Origin: CALMZY01 sp052033915
GTDB taxonomy: Bacteria > Verrucomicrobiota > Kiritimatiellia > CAIQIC01 > JAGNIJ01
Direction of reading: 5' to 3'
Assembly: GCA_052033915.1 (NCBI GenBank)
Contig: JBPOJF010000009.1
Coordinates: 62,001-126,000, forward strand
Length of the DNA: 64,000 nt
Shown: positions 27,121 through 35,741 of the stretch, one piece after another
Layout: every line of letters begins with the position of its first letter
Numbering within the stretch: the stretch's first letter is position 1
The notes under the pieces: generated by a model
Databases searched by the model: none
What the model saw: only the letters and a program-made list of their open reading frames with translations
Told to the model about the DNA's origin: nothing
Made by a program: the position numbers and the translations under genes

Positions 27121-28188
27121 TCAACGAAGTGACGGGGTCTTGATTGTCAGCGGGATGGAGAAGTCGGCGGTCCGGCTGTCCGCTTCATCCGTGATCTTGA
27201 TGCGGAGGATGTAGCTCCCGGGCCCGATCGTCTTCGGAAGATTCAGATATTGGGCGATGAAGAAGTCGCGCCGCCGGCTGGTCGTGATGTCGGTGACCGA
27301 GACCTCCCGCTCCTTCCAGATTTCCTGGCCCGCGTCCGCGACGCTTTCGATGGAAAGCTCCTGCTTCAACTGGATGACAAACCGCCCGTTCTCCTCGCTG
27401 CGGGCCTTGAAATGGATCGGCTCGGAATACACGAGGATCTGAGGCGCTGCGCCCGGTGTGAATTCGTTGTTGCGGAATGTCTCGTACCGGCCGAACCCGT
27501 GAACGCGCTGACAAAGAACGGCCTTGGCGATTTCAAGTTCCGGCCCGTCCTCGGAACCCGCCGCCAGTTTCTCCTTCTCAGCGGCAAGAAGTTCGACGTC
27601 CGCCAACACATTGCCGTTCTTCCCCAGGTTGTCGCCCAGCCGGCGGAACAGGTCCTGGTATGTTGAGACAAGCGCCTTGGCATCGGGGTGCTGCCCTTTC
27701 AGGTCGTCATCGGTCAGCCCGTGCCTGGAATCCAACAAGGCGAGGCCGGCCTTTCCGATGAGCGGTTTCAGCCCCCCCTCGCCGGTGCTGATTTCGGCGG
27801 TCAGTTTTCGGTCGAGTTCGGCCAGCAGATCGCCGCCGGCGGGCGGTACGGGCGCAACGTCCACCTCCGCGTCCGACGGTGTGGCTACGCTCACACGCGG
27901 CTTCATCGAAACCGTGGGCGTTTCCACGGGCGGGGTGGGCGCCTGAACCGCCTCCTCTGTGTCGGTCGCCTTTTTCAGCGAGTCGCCGAGAAAGGAAAAC
28001 GCGAGCGCGCCGAGCGCGACGCCGGCGATGAGCCACGCCGCAGGGGCGAGGAGGGATCGCTTCTTCGGCGATTCAGGCGCGAGCGCCTCCCCGGCATGGG
28101 TCTGCATCGCGACCAGTTGGTCCAGCAGCTTGGGCGGCGGAGCCGCCGGCGCGGGGCTTTGTTCAGGCGTCGTTTGATTGTCGTCCAC
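27121..28188 (-). CDS. Single-pass membrane protein of unknown function
   Basis: I do not recognise this 355-residue protein. The N-terminus is Pro/Ala-rich and cytosolic (about 1-45), then one membrane helix (AAWLIAGVALGALAFSFLGD, about 50-69), a Pro/Val-rich linker (about 80-115), a helical region (about 120-220), and a C-terminal beta-rich domain ending SYILRIKITDEADSRTADFS that looks like an immunoglobulin-type fold. It lies 21 bp downstream of the large GYF_2/coiled-coil gene in the same direction, so the two are probably made together. A role in the envelope or in a scaffold with that protein is an inference only. Confidence 0.6.
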   Translation of the reverse strand: MDDNQTTPEQSPAPAAPPPKLLDQLVAMQTHAGEALAPESPKKRSLLAPAAWLIAGVALGALAFSFLGDSLKKATDTEEAVQAPTPPVETPTVSMKPRVSVATPSDAEVDVAPVPPAGGDLLAELDRKLTAEISTGEGGLKPLIGKAGLALLDSRHGLTDDDLKGQHPDAKALVSTYQDLFRRLGDNLGKNGNVLADVELLAAEKEKLAAGSEDGPELEIAKAVLCQRVHGFGRYETFRNNEFTPGAAPQILVYSEPIHFKARSEENGRFVIQLKQELSIESVADAGQEIWKEREVSVTDITTSRRRDFFIAQYLNLPKTIGPGSYILRIKITDEADSRTADFSIPLTIKTPSLR

Positions 28189-28209
28189 TCGCCGCTCCCG
28201 TTTTCCGTG

Positions 28210-31125
28210 TTATTGCGCAGGCGACTCGGGCTGAGTCGGAGGCGTTTCCGTTTCTGTTTCCGGGGGCGGAGTTTGGGTCGGAGCCGGAGTTGGAGTTGGT
28301 GCCGGAGCCGCGTGTTTGGGTTTGCGCGACTTGCGGGGCTGCGCCGGCACGCGGGCCGGACGTTCGACCGGTTCCGTCCGGGCCGCAACACTGCCGCCCG
28401 TCACCGCGCTCTGGATTTGTTCAAGGCGCGAGGACAGGGACTGTTCGCGCTGACGCAGACGCGCGATTTCCTCGGCGTCCAGCTTCTGCTGCTGGGCCAT
28501 GGTGCGCTCCTTCGCGCGGATCGTGTTGATGGCTTCCCGATAGGCCTTCTTGAACTGACGCAGTTCCTGGTCGCGCTGGCGGCGTTGTTCGCGTTCGGCG
28601 TCGTAGAATTTCCTCTGCTGTTCGAGCCGCGCGGACAGCGCCTGGTTTTCGTGCTGGAGCTGGTTGATCTGCTGTTCGAGGTCTCCGCCCTTGAGCAGGA
28701 AGCTCTCCTGCTCGTCCTGGAAGAGATTCTTCTGCTGTTCGAGCTCCGCCACCGCTTGGGCCATCTGGGCTTCCATCCCCTCGTGATCCCGCCGCAGTTG
28801 TTCCAGTTGCTGTTGCAGGTCCTCCTCGCGCAGGCCGGCCTGGCGGGCCTTGCTCTCCGCGAGCTGTTCCTGGCGTTCGACATTGCGCTGGGCCTCGGCG
28901 ATCTGCTTGTTCAGCTGCTTGATCTCGGCCTGGAAGCTCTCGACCTGCTGGCCCGCCGACTGCATTTCGCGCTTCGCGTTCTCCTCGGCCGCGCTGGCGG
29001 TCTGCTCGGCATCGGCCACCTTCTGCTGGAGGGTCTGGATATTCTCCGCGGCGTCGCGGATCTGGTTCTCCAGTTCGATGATCTGGCCTTCGGCGTGCTG
29101 ACGCCGCGCGAGCTCTTCGCCGTACGACTTGCGGGTCACCGCGAGTTCGGCGTCGCGCCGCTGCGCGCGCTGCCATTCGTCGTCCAGGAGTTGCTTGAAC
29201 TGATCGAGACTCTCGTTGAGCTTGGTGTACTTGATCTGTTCGTCGCCCAGCACCTTCTTGTGCTGTTCGACCTGCAACGTGTGCGACTCGACTTCCTGCC
29301 GCAGTCCGGCAATGGTCATCTCGGACTCGCGTACGCGCTGTTTCAAGGTGTTGATCTGCTCGGCAAGGCCGTCCTTTTCCTGCTGGGCCTTCTCCGCCTG
29401 TTCATTCCACGCGGCCTGGCGCTGGTTCAAATCCCATTCCAACTGGTCGGCCTTTTCCGCGGCGTCGTGGGACTGCCGGCTCAGGGATTCTACGGTCGCG
29501 GAAAGCTCTTGTTCGCGGGCCGAAGCTTCTTCCTGCAGTTTCGCGAGGGCGGTCTGAACGGAGGCCAGTTCGGCTTCCTTCCCGCTGATGATATCCTGGA
29601 CGTCCTGCTCCGCCTTCAGTTTTTCGTCGAGCTGGATCTGGACCTCGGCGAGCTGCTGGGTGAGGGTTTGGACTTCCGCCTCGGCGCGTTCCGCGCGCTG
29701 GGTTGCCGTTTGTTCCTGCCGCTTTCCATGTTCCTGGAGCGTGCGGATCCGGTCGCGAAGCTGTTCGATCTGCGCTTCCTTCTCCGTGCTCTGGCTCAGC
29801 GCCGCCTGCGCCTGCGCGTTCAGGGCGGTGATTTGCTGGACCAGCGATTCCTGGCGGCCGGTCGTCTCCTCGATCTGGAGCTTGAGCGTCTCGATCTGCG
29901 AGGTCAGCTCATGCTGGCGGGACGCGCTTTCCTCCTGCAGCGAGTGGTTCAACTCGTTCAGGCGGGTGATTTCCTCGGGACCGCCGGCGGCTTTCAGGGC
30001 CTCGATCTGGGCGGTCAGGGTGCGGACCTGGTCGAGGAATTGCTGGTCGCGGCGGCGGGCCTCGTCCTGGGAGCTTCTCAGCTTCTCCTTGAACTGCTCG
30101 ATGTGCTGTTCCTTTTCGGAAATGACGCCGGACGCGACCTGCACCTGCCCGGTCAACTCGTCCACCTTCTGGTTCAGTTCCTGGATGCGGCGTCCGAACT
30201 CGCTCTTATCCGTCGCGGCCTTGAGATCCGTAATCTGCTGCTCGAGTTCCTGTTCGCGGGCGGCGGCCTCTTCGCGCAGTTTCTCGATCTGCGCCTTCAA
30301 TTCCTCGGCTTCCTTGGCGGCCGTCTCGTCCTTGGCCGTCTTGGCGGTCTTGAGCTGGTGCTTGACCTCGGCCAACTGTTTCTTCAGTTCCTCTTCGTTC
30401 CGGCGGCTCTGTTCCAGCGCGGCCTGCAACTCCTTCAGGAGGGCATTGTCAGCCTGAGGCGCGGGCTTGGCGGTTTCGGCAGGCTTCGCCACGGCCGGCG
30501 TCTCTTCCTTGCGGGCGGGTTCGGCGGGTTTCTCCGCGCTCTCGCGCGCCGGGGCTGGAGCCTTGGGCTGAACCGGGGCTTCCTTCGCGGCCTTGGGAGC
30601 CTCTTGCGCGGGGGCCTTCTGGACCGGGGTGGGCGAGGGCGTCGGAGCCGCGGCTGGAGCGGCCGGGGCTTCTTCCTTCTTCTCCGCCGGCGGAGTCTCC
30701 GTTTTACGGAGGTTCGGCGGGGGACGGTTCTTCGGCGGCGGGACCACGTCTCCGGCCGCCTTGGTCATGGAAAGCAGTTTTTCCGCGGTCGTCTTTTCGC
30801 CGGTGGCCTTGTGATAGACCTTCGAATTGGCAAGGACCGCGCCGGATTTGAGGAAATCCGTGATCGCCTTGGCGTTGATCGGGCCGAACGGCTTGCCGTT
30901 CGCCAGCTCGACCATCCAGTTCATTTCGCACTCGGAAATCGTCTCGACCTTGATCCATTCCTTCTTGTCCCGGGAGACTTCGTTGCCGGGGGCCACACGG
31001 CAATCTTCGGCCCAGCTTCGCAATTGGGAGACGTGGAGCGGTCCGTACACGGAGCCGTCGCCGGTGCGAAGGAACCACGACGATCCGCCTTTTTCAGGTT
31101 TCTGGCTGTCGTAAATCTTGGACAT
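28210..31125 (-). CDS. Giant GYF_2-domain / coiled-coil protein
   Basis: About 971 residues from the ATG at 31125 (MSKIYDSQKPEKGG), with GGGGGAG about ten bases upstream; a TTG two codons earlier is in frame. Two GYF_2-like modules lie at about 17-105 (GSVYGPLHVSQLRSWAEDCR and GKPFGPINAKAITDFLKSGA). They are followed by a Pro/Ala/Glu-rich low-complexity stretch (about 135-225), then some 650 residues of almost uninterrupted heptad coiled coil very rich in Gln and Glu, and a Pro/Thr-rich tail. There are no membrane segments. It looks like a long cytoplasmic rod or scaffold, with the GYF_2 modules as its docking head. It is paralogous at the N-terminus to the gene at 6880. Confidence 0.72.
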   Translation of the reverse strand: MSKIYDSQKPEKGGSSWFLRTGDGSVYGPLHVSQLRSWAEDCRVAPGNEVSRDKKEWIKVETISECEMNWMVELANGKPFGPINAKAITDFLKSGAVLANSKVYHKATGEKTTAEKLLSMTKAAGDVVPPPKNRPPPNLRKTETPPAEKKEEAPAAPAAAPTPSPTPVQKAPAQEAPKAAKEAPVQPKAPAPARESAEKPAEPARKEETPAVAKPAETAKPAPQADNALLKELQAALEQSRRNEEELKKQLAEVKHQLKTAKTAKDETAAKEAEELKAQIEKLREEAAAREQELEQQITDLKAATDKSEFGRRIQELNQKVDELTGQVQVASGVISEKEQHIEQFKEKLRSSQDEARRRDQQFLDQVRTLTAQIEALKAAGGPEEITRLNELNHSLQEESASRQHELTSQIETLKLQIEETTGRQESLVQQITALNAQAQAALSQSTEKEAQIEQLRDRIRTLQEHGKRQEQTATQRAERAEAEVQTLTQQLAEVQIQLDEKLKAEQDVQDIISGKEAELASVQTALAKLQEEASAREQELSATVESLSRQSHDAAEKADQLEWDLNQRQAAWNEQAEKAQQEKDGLAEQINTLKQRVRESEMTIAGLRQEVESHTLQVEQHKKVLGDEQIKYTKLNESLDQFKQLLDDEWQRAQRRDAELAVTRKSYGEELARRQHAEGQIIELENQIRDAAENIQTLQQKVADAEQTASAAEENAKREMQSAGQQVESFQAEIKQLNKQIAEAQRNVERQEQLAESKARQAGLREEDLQQQLEQLRRDHEGMEAQMAQAVAELEQQKNLFQDEQESFLLKGGDLEQQINQLQHENQALSARLEQQRKFYDAEREQRRQRDQELRQFKKAYREAINTIRAKERTMAQQQKLDAEEIARLRQREQSLSSRLEQIQSAVTGGSVAARTEPVERPARVPAQPRKSRKPKHAAPAPTPTPAPTQTPPPETETETPPTQPESPAQ

Positions 31126-31264
31126 GTTCAAACTCCCCCTTCCGGGATCGGAAACGCCCGGAGCTTATCAGGTATCCATACATTCCGGCACGCGCGGAAT
31201 ATACCATAGCTAACATTTTCGGACATTAGTTTTTTTGCCAAACGCCCCGTCCGGCGCGGCGGCT

Positions 31265-32122
31265 TCAGGACGCCGGTTCGGGCTCCGCGACGGGTTTCAC
31301 GACGACGCGCTCGCTTGCGCCCGGCGCGACGCCGGCCATCGTCTCCTTCATCTGCTCGGCCTCGGCCAGCCCGTCCGGCGAAATGTTCAGAGTCGCGTCG
31401 AGCACGGCGCCGTCTTCAACGACCAGCCGCCCGCCGCGGATCGAGCCCGTAAAACGGGCACCGGCGCGGAGGGTGACGACCCCCGTGGCGTAGAGTTGGG
31501 CATGGAGGACGCCGCCCACGTCCACGTTCCGGTACAGCGCCGGGCTTTGGAAGGTGATCTCGCCGCCGGCCAGGAGCTTGATGTCGGGCGCCTTGAAATT
31601 GCCGCGCGTAAACTCCGCGCCGGGGAACAGGGTCAGCTCGCGGGTTGCCTCGATGGTGCTGTGGGTCACCTTGCCGGCGAGGTCCACGTCCGTGCCGAGC
31701 AACTGCGCGGAGGCGACCACCCCGCGCGCGGTGATCTTGATTTTGCCCAGGGTCTTCAGCGTCTCGCGGCAGTCGGTGTCGATGGTATAGCCGGCGAGAT
31801 CGAGCGCGACGCGGCACTTCGGGCAGTGCGTGGTGCTCATGCGGCCGGTGAGGTTGAACTCGTAGCCGCATTCGTAACAGCGGATGTGCTGCCTGGTCGG
31901 GAGCGTGGTGCGGGCGGAAACCGAGGCGGTCGCCGGGGCGGTTCCGGGCGTGTCGGGCGGGGTCGCGGCGGCGGGGCGGTTATTTTGGGACGAGCGGAAG
32001 CGGGGACCGCCCGGCCGTTGCAGATTCGAGCCGATTCCGGCGCTGAGCGGCAAGGACGGAATGGTTCCGTCGCCGCTTCCTGCGCCGCCTCGCTGTCGAT
32101 ATTCGGACACGCAACCCCCCAT
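31265..32122 (-). CDS. Bactofilin-like protein with N-terminal zinc ribbon
   Basis: About 285 residues from ATG 32122; a GTG at 32164 could add 14. A disordered Pro/Ala/Thr-rich N-terminus leads to a zinc ribbon (RCYECGYEFNLTG ... HCPKC, about 80-107), then a right-handed beta-helix-like domain (about 120-255) with the repeating G/V/A turns of bactofilins (GTDVDLAGKV, GAEFTRGNF, GGEITFQ, GARFTGSIRGG). Bactofilins polymerise into cytoskeletal filaments at the membrane. The zinc ribbon fused to it is unusual. It lies directly downstream of a classical bactofilin gene in the same direction, so the two may co-polymerise. Confidence 0.75.
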   Translation of the reverse strand: MGGCVSEYRQRGGAGSGDGTIPSLPLSAGIGSNLQRPGGPRFRSSQNNRPAAATPPDTPGTAPATASVSARTTLPTRQHIRCYECGYEFNLTGRMSTTHCPKCRVALDLAGYTIDTDCRETLKTLGKIKITARGVVASAQLLGTDVDLAGKVTHSTIEATRELTLFPGAEFTRGNFKAPDIKLLAGGEITFQSPALYRNVDVGGVLHAQLYATGVVTLRAGARFTGSIRGGRLVVEDGAVLDATLNISPDGLAEAEQMKETMAGVAPGASERVVVKPVAEPEPAS

Positions 32123-32176
32123 CTGAAGAGTGAAGCCCCTGCCGAAAACGGCGGTCAGGAGCACGTTTCGGCCGAC

Positions 32177-32572
32177 TTAGAGAGAGGGGATCCGGGGCGT
32201 GCCGTAGGAGGTGTCCTTCTCGGGCACGGCGGAGGTTGTCGTGTTGCCCGGGTTCACATCGACCTTGCCGACGAACGTAACCCCGTCTTCCACGGACAAC
32301 CGCTTGGACTTGATGTCGCCCATGAGGCGGGCGGCCGCCTTCATCTCGATCTTGTCCTTGGCGGTGACGGTTCCGTTGATCGTTCCTTCGACGACCACGT
32401 TGTTCCCCGAGATGTTGCCCTTCATCGTCGCGGTCTTGCCGAGGATCGAGTCGCCCTGGCAGACCAGGTCGCCGTCGAGCTTCCCGTCCATGCGGACGGA
32501 ACCGGAGCTCTTGATGACCCCTTTGATTTCCACTTCGGAAGTGATGACCGACTGCGTTGCGTCGCTACTCAT
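32177..32572 (-). CDS. Bactofilin (polymer-forming cytoskeletal protein)
   Basis: 131 residues from ATG 32572, which has GAGGGAG six bases before it; the open frame extends further upstream but without a ribosome-binding site. The body is the classical bactofilin beta-helix: ITSEVEIKGVIKSSGSVRMD, GKLDGDLVCQGDSILG, GNISGNNVVVEGTINGTV, with a short disordered C-terminus. These proteins form nucleotide-free filaments that position envelope enzymes. It is the first gene of a two-gene bactofilin unit and is divergent from the RRM gene. Confidence 0.92.
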   Translation of the reverse strand: MSSDATQSVITSEVEIKGVIKSSGSVRMDGKLDGDLVCQGDSILGKTATMKGNISGNNVVVEGTINGTVTAKDKIEMKAAARLMGDIKSKRLSVEDGVTFVGKVDVNPGNTTTSAVPEKDTSYGTPRIPSL

Positions 32573-32782
32573 GATTGCTCCCTCTTGAAGGTGAAATGTT
32601 TGCATCCATCGACCCGTTCCGTAATATATCCTGCCGGAAATCGGGGCAAGTCCTATTCCATATTTTCCTTGATTGCGTTCATGGCTCTGGGTATATGCGC
32701 GAAAACTCACGAGGCAGTTCAAGGTCGCGGGCTCGTCGCGTGATCGTTGAAAAAAGTGCGGCCAGGTTCAGGAAAAGATGGG

Positions 32783-33064
32783 ATGAATATATTCGTCGGT
32801 AATCTGTCGTTTCAGGTCACGGATGCAGAGTTGCGTTCGGCGTTTGAGGCGTATGGGCAGGTGGCTTCCGCGAATGTGATCATGGATAAGTTCACGGGCA
32901 AGTCGCGGGGCTTCGGCTTCGTGGAGATGCCGAATGCGAGCGAGGCCCAGGCGGCTCTCGAAGGATTGAACAACAAGGAACTCAATGGCCGTGCGATCCG
33001 GGTCAACGAAGCCCAGCCGCGGGCGGACCGTCCCCCGCGCGGCGATCGCGGACCCCGTCGGTAA
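32783..33064 (+). CDS. Single-RRM RNA-binding protein
   Basis: A 93-residue protein with one RNA-recognition motif: RNP2 NIFVGNLSF at residues 2-10 and RNP1 KSRGFGFVEM near 42-51. A short Arg/Pro/Gly/Asp tail (PRADRPPRGDRGPRR) follows, as in the cold-induced RNA-binding proteins of cyanobacteria and PVC bacteria. The start at ATG 32783 (after AGGA) places RNP2 right at the N-terminus as in relatives; the 12 codons before it are excluded. It probably acts on mRNA stability or cold response. Confidence 0.93.
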   Translation: MNIFVGNLSFQVTDAELRSAFEAYGQVASANVIMDKFTGKSRGFGFVEMPNASEAQAALEGLNNKELNGRAIRVNEAQPRADRPPRGDRGPRR

Positions 33065-33296
33065 TGTTTCAACCGGACCGATCCCTTTCTCATCCGGCGA
33101 GGGACACGCGATCGCGGGGTTCCGCAAACGGTTGCAGAGGGATCGGAATCGGACTTCACGATCGATCTGTTCTCTGGGGGAGGGCAGTTCGCTCTTTTTC
33201 TGCCGCGGCCTCTACGTCCTCAAGCATTCCGGGTAATTCAGTGAAAGGGGCAGCGGCACAGGCGCCCTGGCGGAGAAGGAGAACAGCGACGAATCG

Positions 33297-34595
33297 ATGA
33301 AAAAAAACTATATCCTCGACACGAACGTCCTCCTGCACGATCCCAATGCCATCCATAAGTTCGAAGAGAATGACGTCGTCATTCCCATCAAGGTCATCGA
33401 GGAGATCGACCATTTCAAGCGCGACATGAGCGAACTGGGCCGCTGCGCGCGCCACGTATCGCGCATGCTCGACGAAATGCGCGACCGGGGCAAGTTGTCC
33501 GAAGGCGTGCAGTTGAAAAACGGCGGCGTCCTGAGGATCGCGTTCAACGGCGAACTGCAGGGCCACGGCAGCAAGGCGCCGGCCGATTTCCAGATTCTTC
33601 AAATGGCGACGACCCTCCGCCAGCGCAACCCGGAGGTGCCGTGCATCGTTGTCAGCAAGGATGTCAACCTGCGCCTGAAGGCCGACGCCATGGGCCTCGA
33701 CGCACAGGACTACGAGCACGACCATGTGGACATCAACGAGCTGTACATGGGTCATTCGGAGGTGGACGTCAGCGCGGATCAACTGAAGGAGTTTCTCGAG
33801 AAGGGCAAGCTGGGCGCGCCGGACATCCGGAAGAACCCCAACGAATACATCCTGCTGAAGGAGGAGACCGATCCGTCGCATTCCGCGCTGGCGCGGTTCG
33901 ACGCGGAACTGTCGCAGTTCGTCGCGCTCATCCGCACGCCCGACGAGATGCGGATCGTCCAGCCGCGGAACAAGGAGCAATACTTCGCGGTTGACGCCCT
34001 GCTCGACGACCGGATCAAGATCGTCACGATCATCGGCAAGGCGGGCACGGGAAAGACGCTGTTGGCCGTGGCCGCGGGGCTGCACAAGACGTTGTGGAGC
34101 AAGACCTACCGTAAGATGCTGGTCTGCCGGCCGACGATCCCGATGGGCAAGGACATCGGCTATCTGCCGGGCACCGTGGAAGAGAAGCTGAATCCGTGGA
34201 TGCAGCCGATCTACGACGCGCTGGACCTGCTCGCGAGCGGCAAGAAGGAGAACGCGCAGAAGAACCGGGACGCGCTCCTGGAGACGGACCGGATCGGCGT
34301 CGAGCCGCTCACGTATATCCGCGGCCGCAGCATCCCGAACCAGTACATCATCGTGGACGAAGCCCAGAACCTGACGCCGCTGGAAGTGAAGACCGTGATT
34401 ACGCGCGTCGGGCACGGGACGAAGATCATCCTCACCGGCGACATCTACCAGATCGACAATCCGTACGTGGACTCGATGTCAAACGGGCTTTCGGTGCTGG
34501 TGGAGAAGTTCAAGCCGTATGGCATCGCCGCGCACGTGCACCTGTCCAAGGGCGTGCGGTCGGAGGTGGCGGAACTGGCGGCGAACCTTCTGTAG
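33297..34595 (+). CDS. PhoH-family ATPase with N-terminal PIN domain
   Basis: A 432-residue PIN-PhoH (PhoH2-type) protein. The N-terminal PIN nuclease domain (ILDTNVLLHDP at 6-16; EEIDHFKRD near 35-43; conserved acids) is followed by a PhoH P-loop ATPase (TIIGKAGTGKTLLAVA near 245, Walker B YIIVDEAQNLTPLEVK near 350, TGDIYQID near 380). PhoH2 proteins are reported to act as RNA helicase/ribonucleases. The gene stands alone. Its stop is followed at once by an inverted heptad repeat that could end transcription. Confidence 0.93.
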   Translation: MKKNYILDTNVLLHDPNAIHKFEENDVVIPIKVIEEIDHFKRDMSELGRCARHVSRMLDEMRDRGKLSEGVQLKNGGVLRIAFNGELQGHGSKAPADFQILQMATTLRQRNPEVPCIVVSKDVNLRLKADAMGLDAQDYEHDHVDINELYMGHSEVDVSADQLKEFLEKGKLGAPDIRKNPNEYILLKEETDPSHSALARFDAELSQFVALIRTPDEMRIVQPRNKEQYFAVDALLDDRIKIVTIIGKAGTGKTLLAVAAGLHKTLWSKTYRKMLVCRPTIPMGKDIGYLPGTVEEKLNPWMQPIYDALDLLASGKKENAQKNRDALLETDRIGVEPLTYIRGRSIPNQYIIVDEAQNLTPLEVKTVITRVGHGTKIILTGDIYQIDNPYVDSMSNGLSVLVEKFKPYGIAAHVHLSKGVRSEVAELAANLL

Positions 34596-34666
34596 AAAGT
34601 CCAAAGTCTAAAGTCCAAGGTCGGCGGATTCTCTACTTTGGACTTTGAACCTTGGACTTTGGACTC
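34596..34666. repeat. Inverted AGTCCAA heptad repeat
   Basis: The left arm (34596-34622) repeats AAGTCCA/AAGTCTA units with 7-bp period. The right arm (34635-34666) is its approximate reverse complement (TTTGGACTTTG...). It separates the convergent PhoH and D,D-carboxypeptidase genes, and its right arm encodes the carboxypeptidase's last ten or so residues (SPKSKVQSPK). Confidence 0.8.
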
Positions 34667-35514
34667 TGCTTCTTGCCCAACTCCAGGAATCCCTTCGCCA
34701 TCAGTTCGGCGGCCTTGGCGTTGCGCGTCTTCCGGTCGGCGCTGCCGAGAATGACGGCGATCACGCGGTTGTCCTTGCGCATGGCCGTGACGGCCATGGA
34801 GTAGCCGGCCTTCTTGAAGTAGCCGGTCTTGAATCCGTCGCAACCTTCAAACGACGCCAGCAGCGGGTTGTGGTTCCGCATGATGAACGGCTCCTGGGCG
34901 TCCGGCCGGAACGGGCGTTCCCTGGTCGCGGTGTAGCGGAACACGTCCTTGTACTTCAGAAGTTCGCGGCAGAGCCGCGTCATGTCGTGCGGCGTGGAAA
35001 CATCGGGCTCCTGCCCGACGCCCGGGGGCAGGCCGTGCACGGAATGGAAGACCGTGTTCGACATGCCGAGCGCCGCGGCCTTCTCGTTCATCAACTCCGT
35101 GAATCCGTTCTTCGTGCCGGCGACGTGGATGGCCAGCGCGACGGCCGCGTCGTTGCCGGACTGGACCATCAGCGCGTACAGCAGTTCGTCGATCGTGAAG
35201 ATCTCGCCTTCCTTCAGGTACACCTGCGAGCCGCCCATGGTCGCGGACTCGGCGGTCACGGTCACGTTCTCGTCGAGCTGGAGCGAGCCCTGCTCGACCT
35301 TCTCGAGGATGAGGAGGAGGTCCATGAGCTTGATGCAACTGGCGGGGTAGCCCTGCGCGTCGGGCATGTCCTCGAAGAGGACATCGCCGGTCGCCGCGTC
35401 CACGACGATCGCACCGACGTACGGGTCGGCCGAACGGACGGAGAGGGGTTCCGCGCGGGCGGTGAGGGCAAGGGCGAAGGCGGCCAGTGCGGCTGCGATA
35501 TATCTTGTTTTCAT
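34633..35514 (-). CDS. D-alanyl-D-alanine carboxypeptidase (PBP5/6 family)
   Basis: A 293-residue exported serine peptidase that trims the terminal D-Ala of peptidoglycan stem peptides. Signal peptide MKTRYIAAALAAFALALTARA. Penicillin-binding motifs: S59-x-x-K62 in ASCIKLMD, S119-G-N121 in VQSGNDAA, and FKTGYF near 233. It is shorter than E. coli PBP5 and lacks the C-terminal beta domain and amphipathic anchor. Instead it ends in a KKQ/SPKSKVQSPK tail encoded by a dispersed repeat. It could therefore be soluble in the periplasm. The catalytic part looks intact. Confidence 0.93.
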   Translation of the reverse strand: MKTRYIAAALAAFALALTARAEPLSVRSADPYVGAIVVDAATGDVLFEDMPDAQGYPASCIKLMDLLLILEKVEQGSLQLDENVTVTAESATMGGSQVYLKEGEIFTIDELLYALMVQSGNDAAVALAIHVAGTKNGFTELMNEKAAALGMSNTVFHSVHGLPPGVGQEPDVSTPHDMTRLCRELLKYKDVFRYTATRERPFRPDAQEPFIMRNHNPLLASFEGCDGFKTGYFKKAGYSMAVTAMRKDNRVIAVILGSADRKTRNAKAAELMAKGFLELGKKQSPKSKVQSPK

Positions 35515-35741
35515 TCGAATGACTCCGGATGCATTTCCTGAACTCGTCCTCGATCCGGGCGCTGTTCAGGCCGTATGCGGCCGGTGCCGACGGGGTCGAG
35601 AATCGCGCTGAAGTTCATGGGCCGATACGAATGACAGCGGGGAGGGGAGATGTCGAGTACGAAGTGCCGGGCGGCGAGATCGCATGGAATTGACACGGTG
35701 CCGGGCGATTGTTACTTGAAGCCGATACGGTAGAGATCTTT

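Noticed and set aside
27688..31209. A plus-strand open frame of 1173 codons opposite the giant coiled-coil gene
   Set aside because: It is a GC-bias shadow. The opposite strand has GYF_2 modules, heptad coiled coil and a good start, while this frame is Leu/Arg/Gly-rich with no domain.
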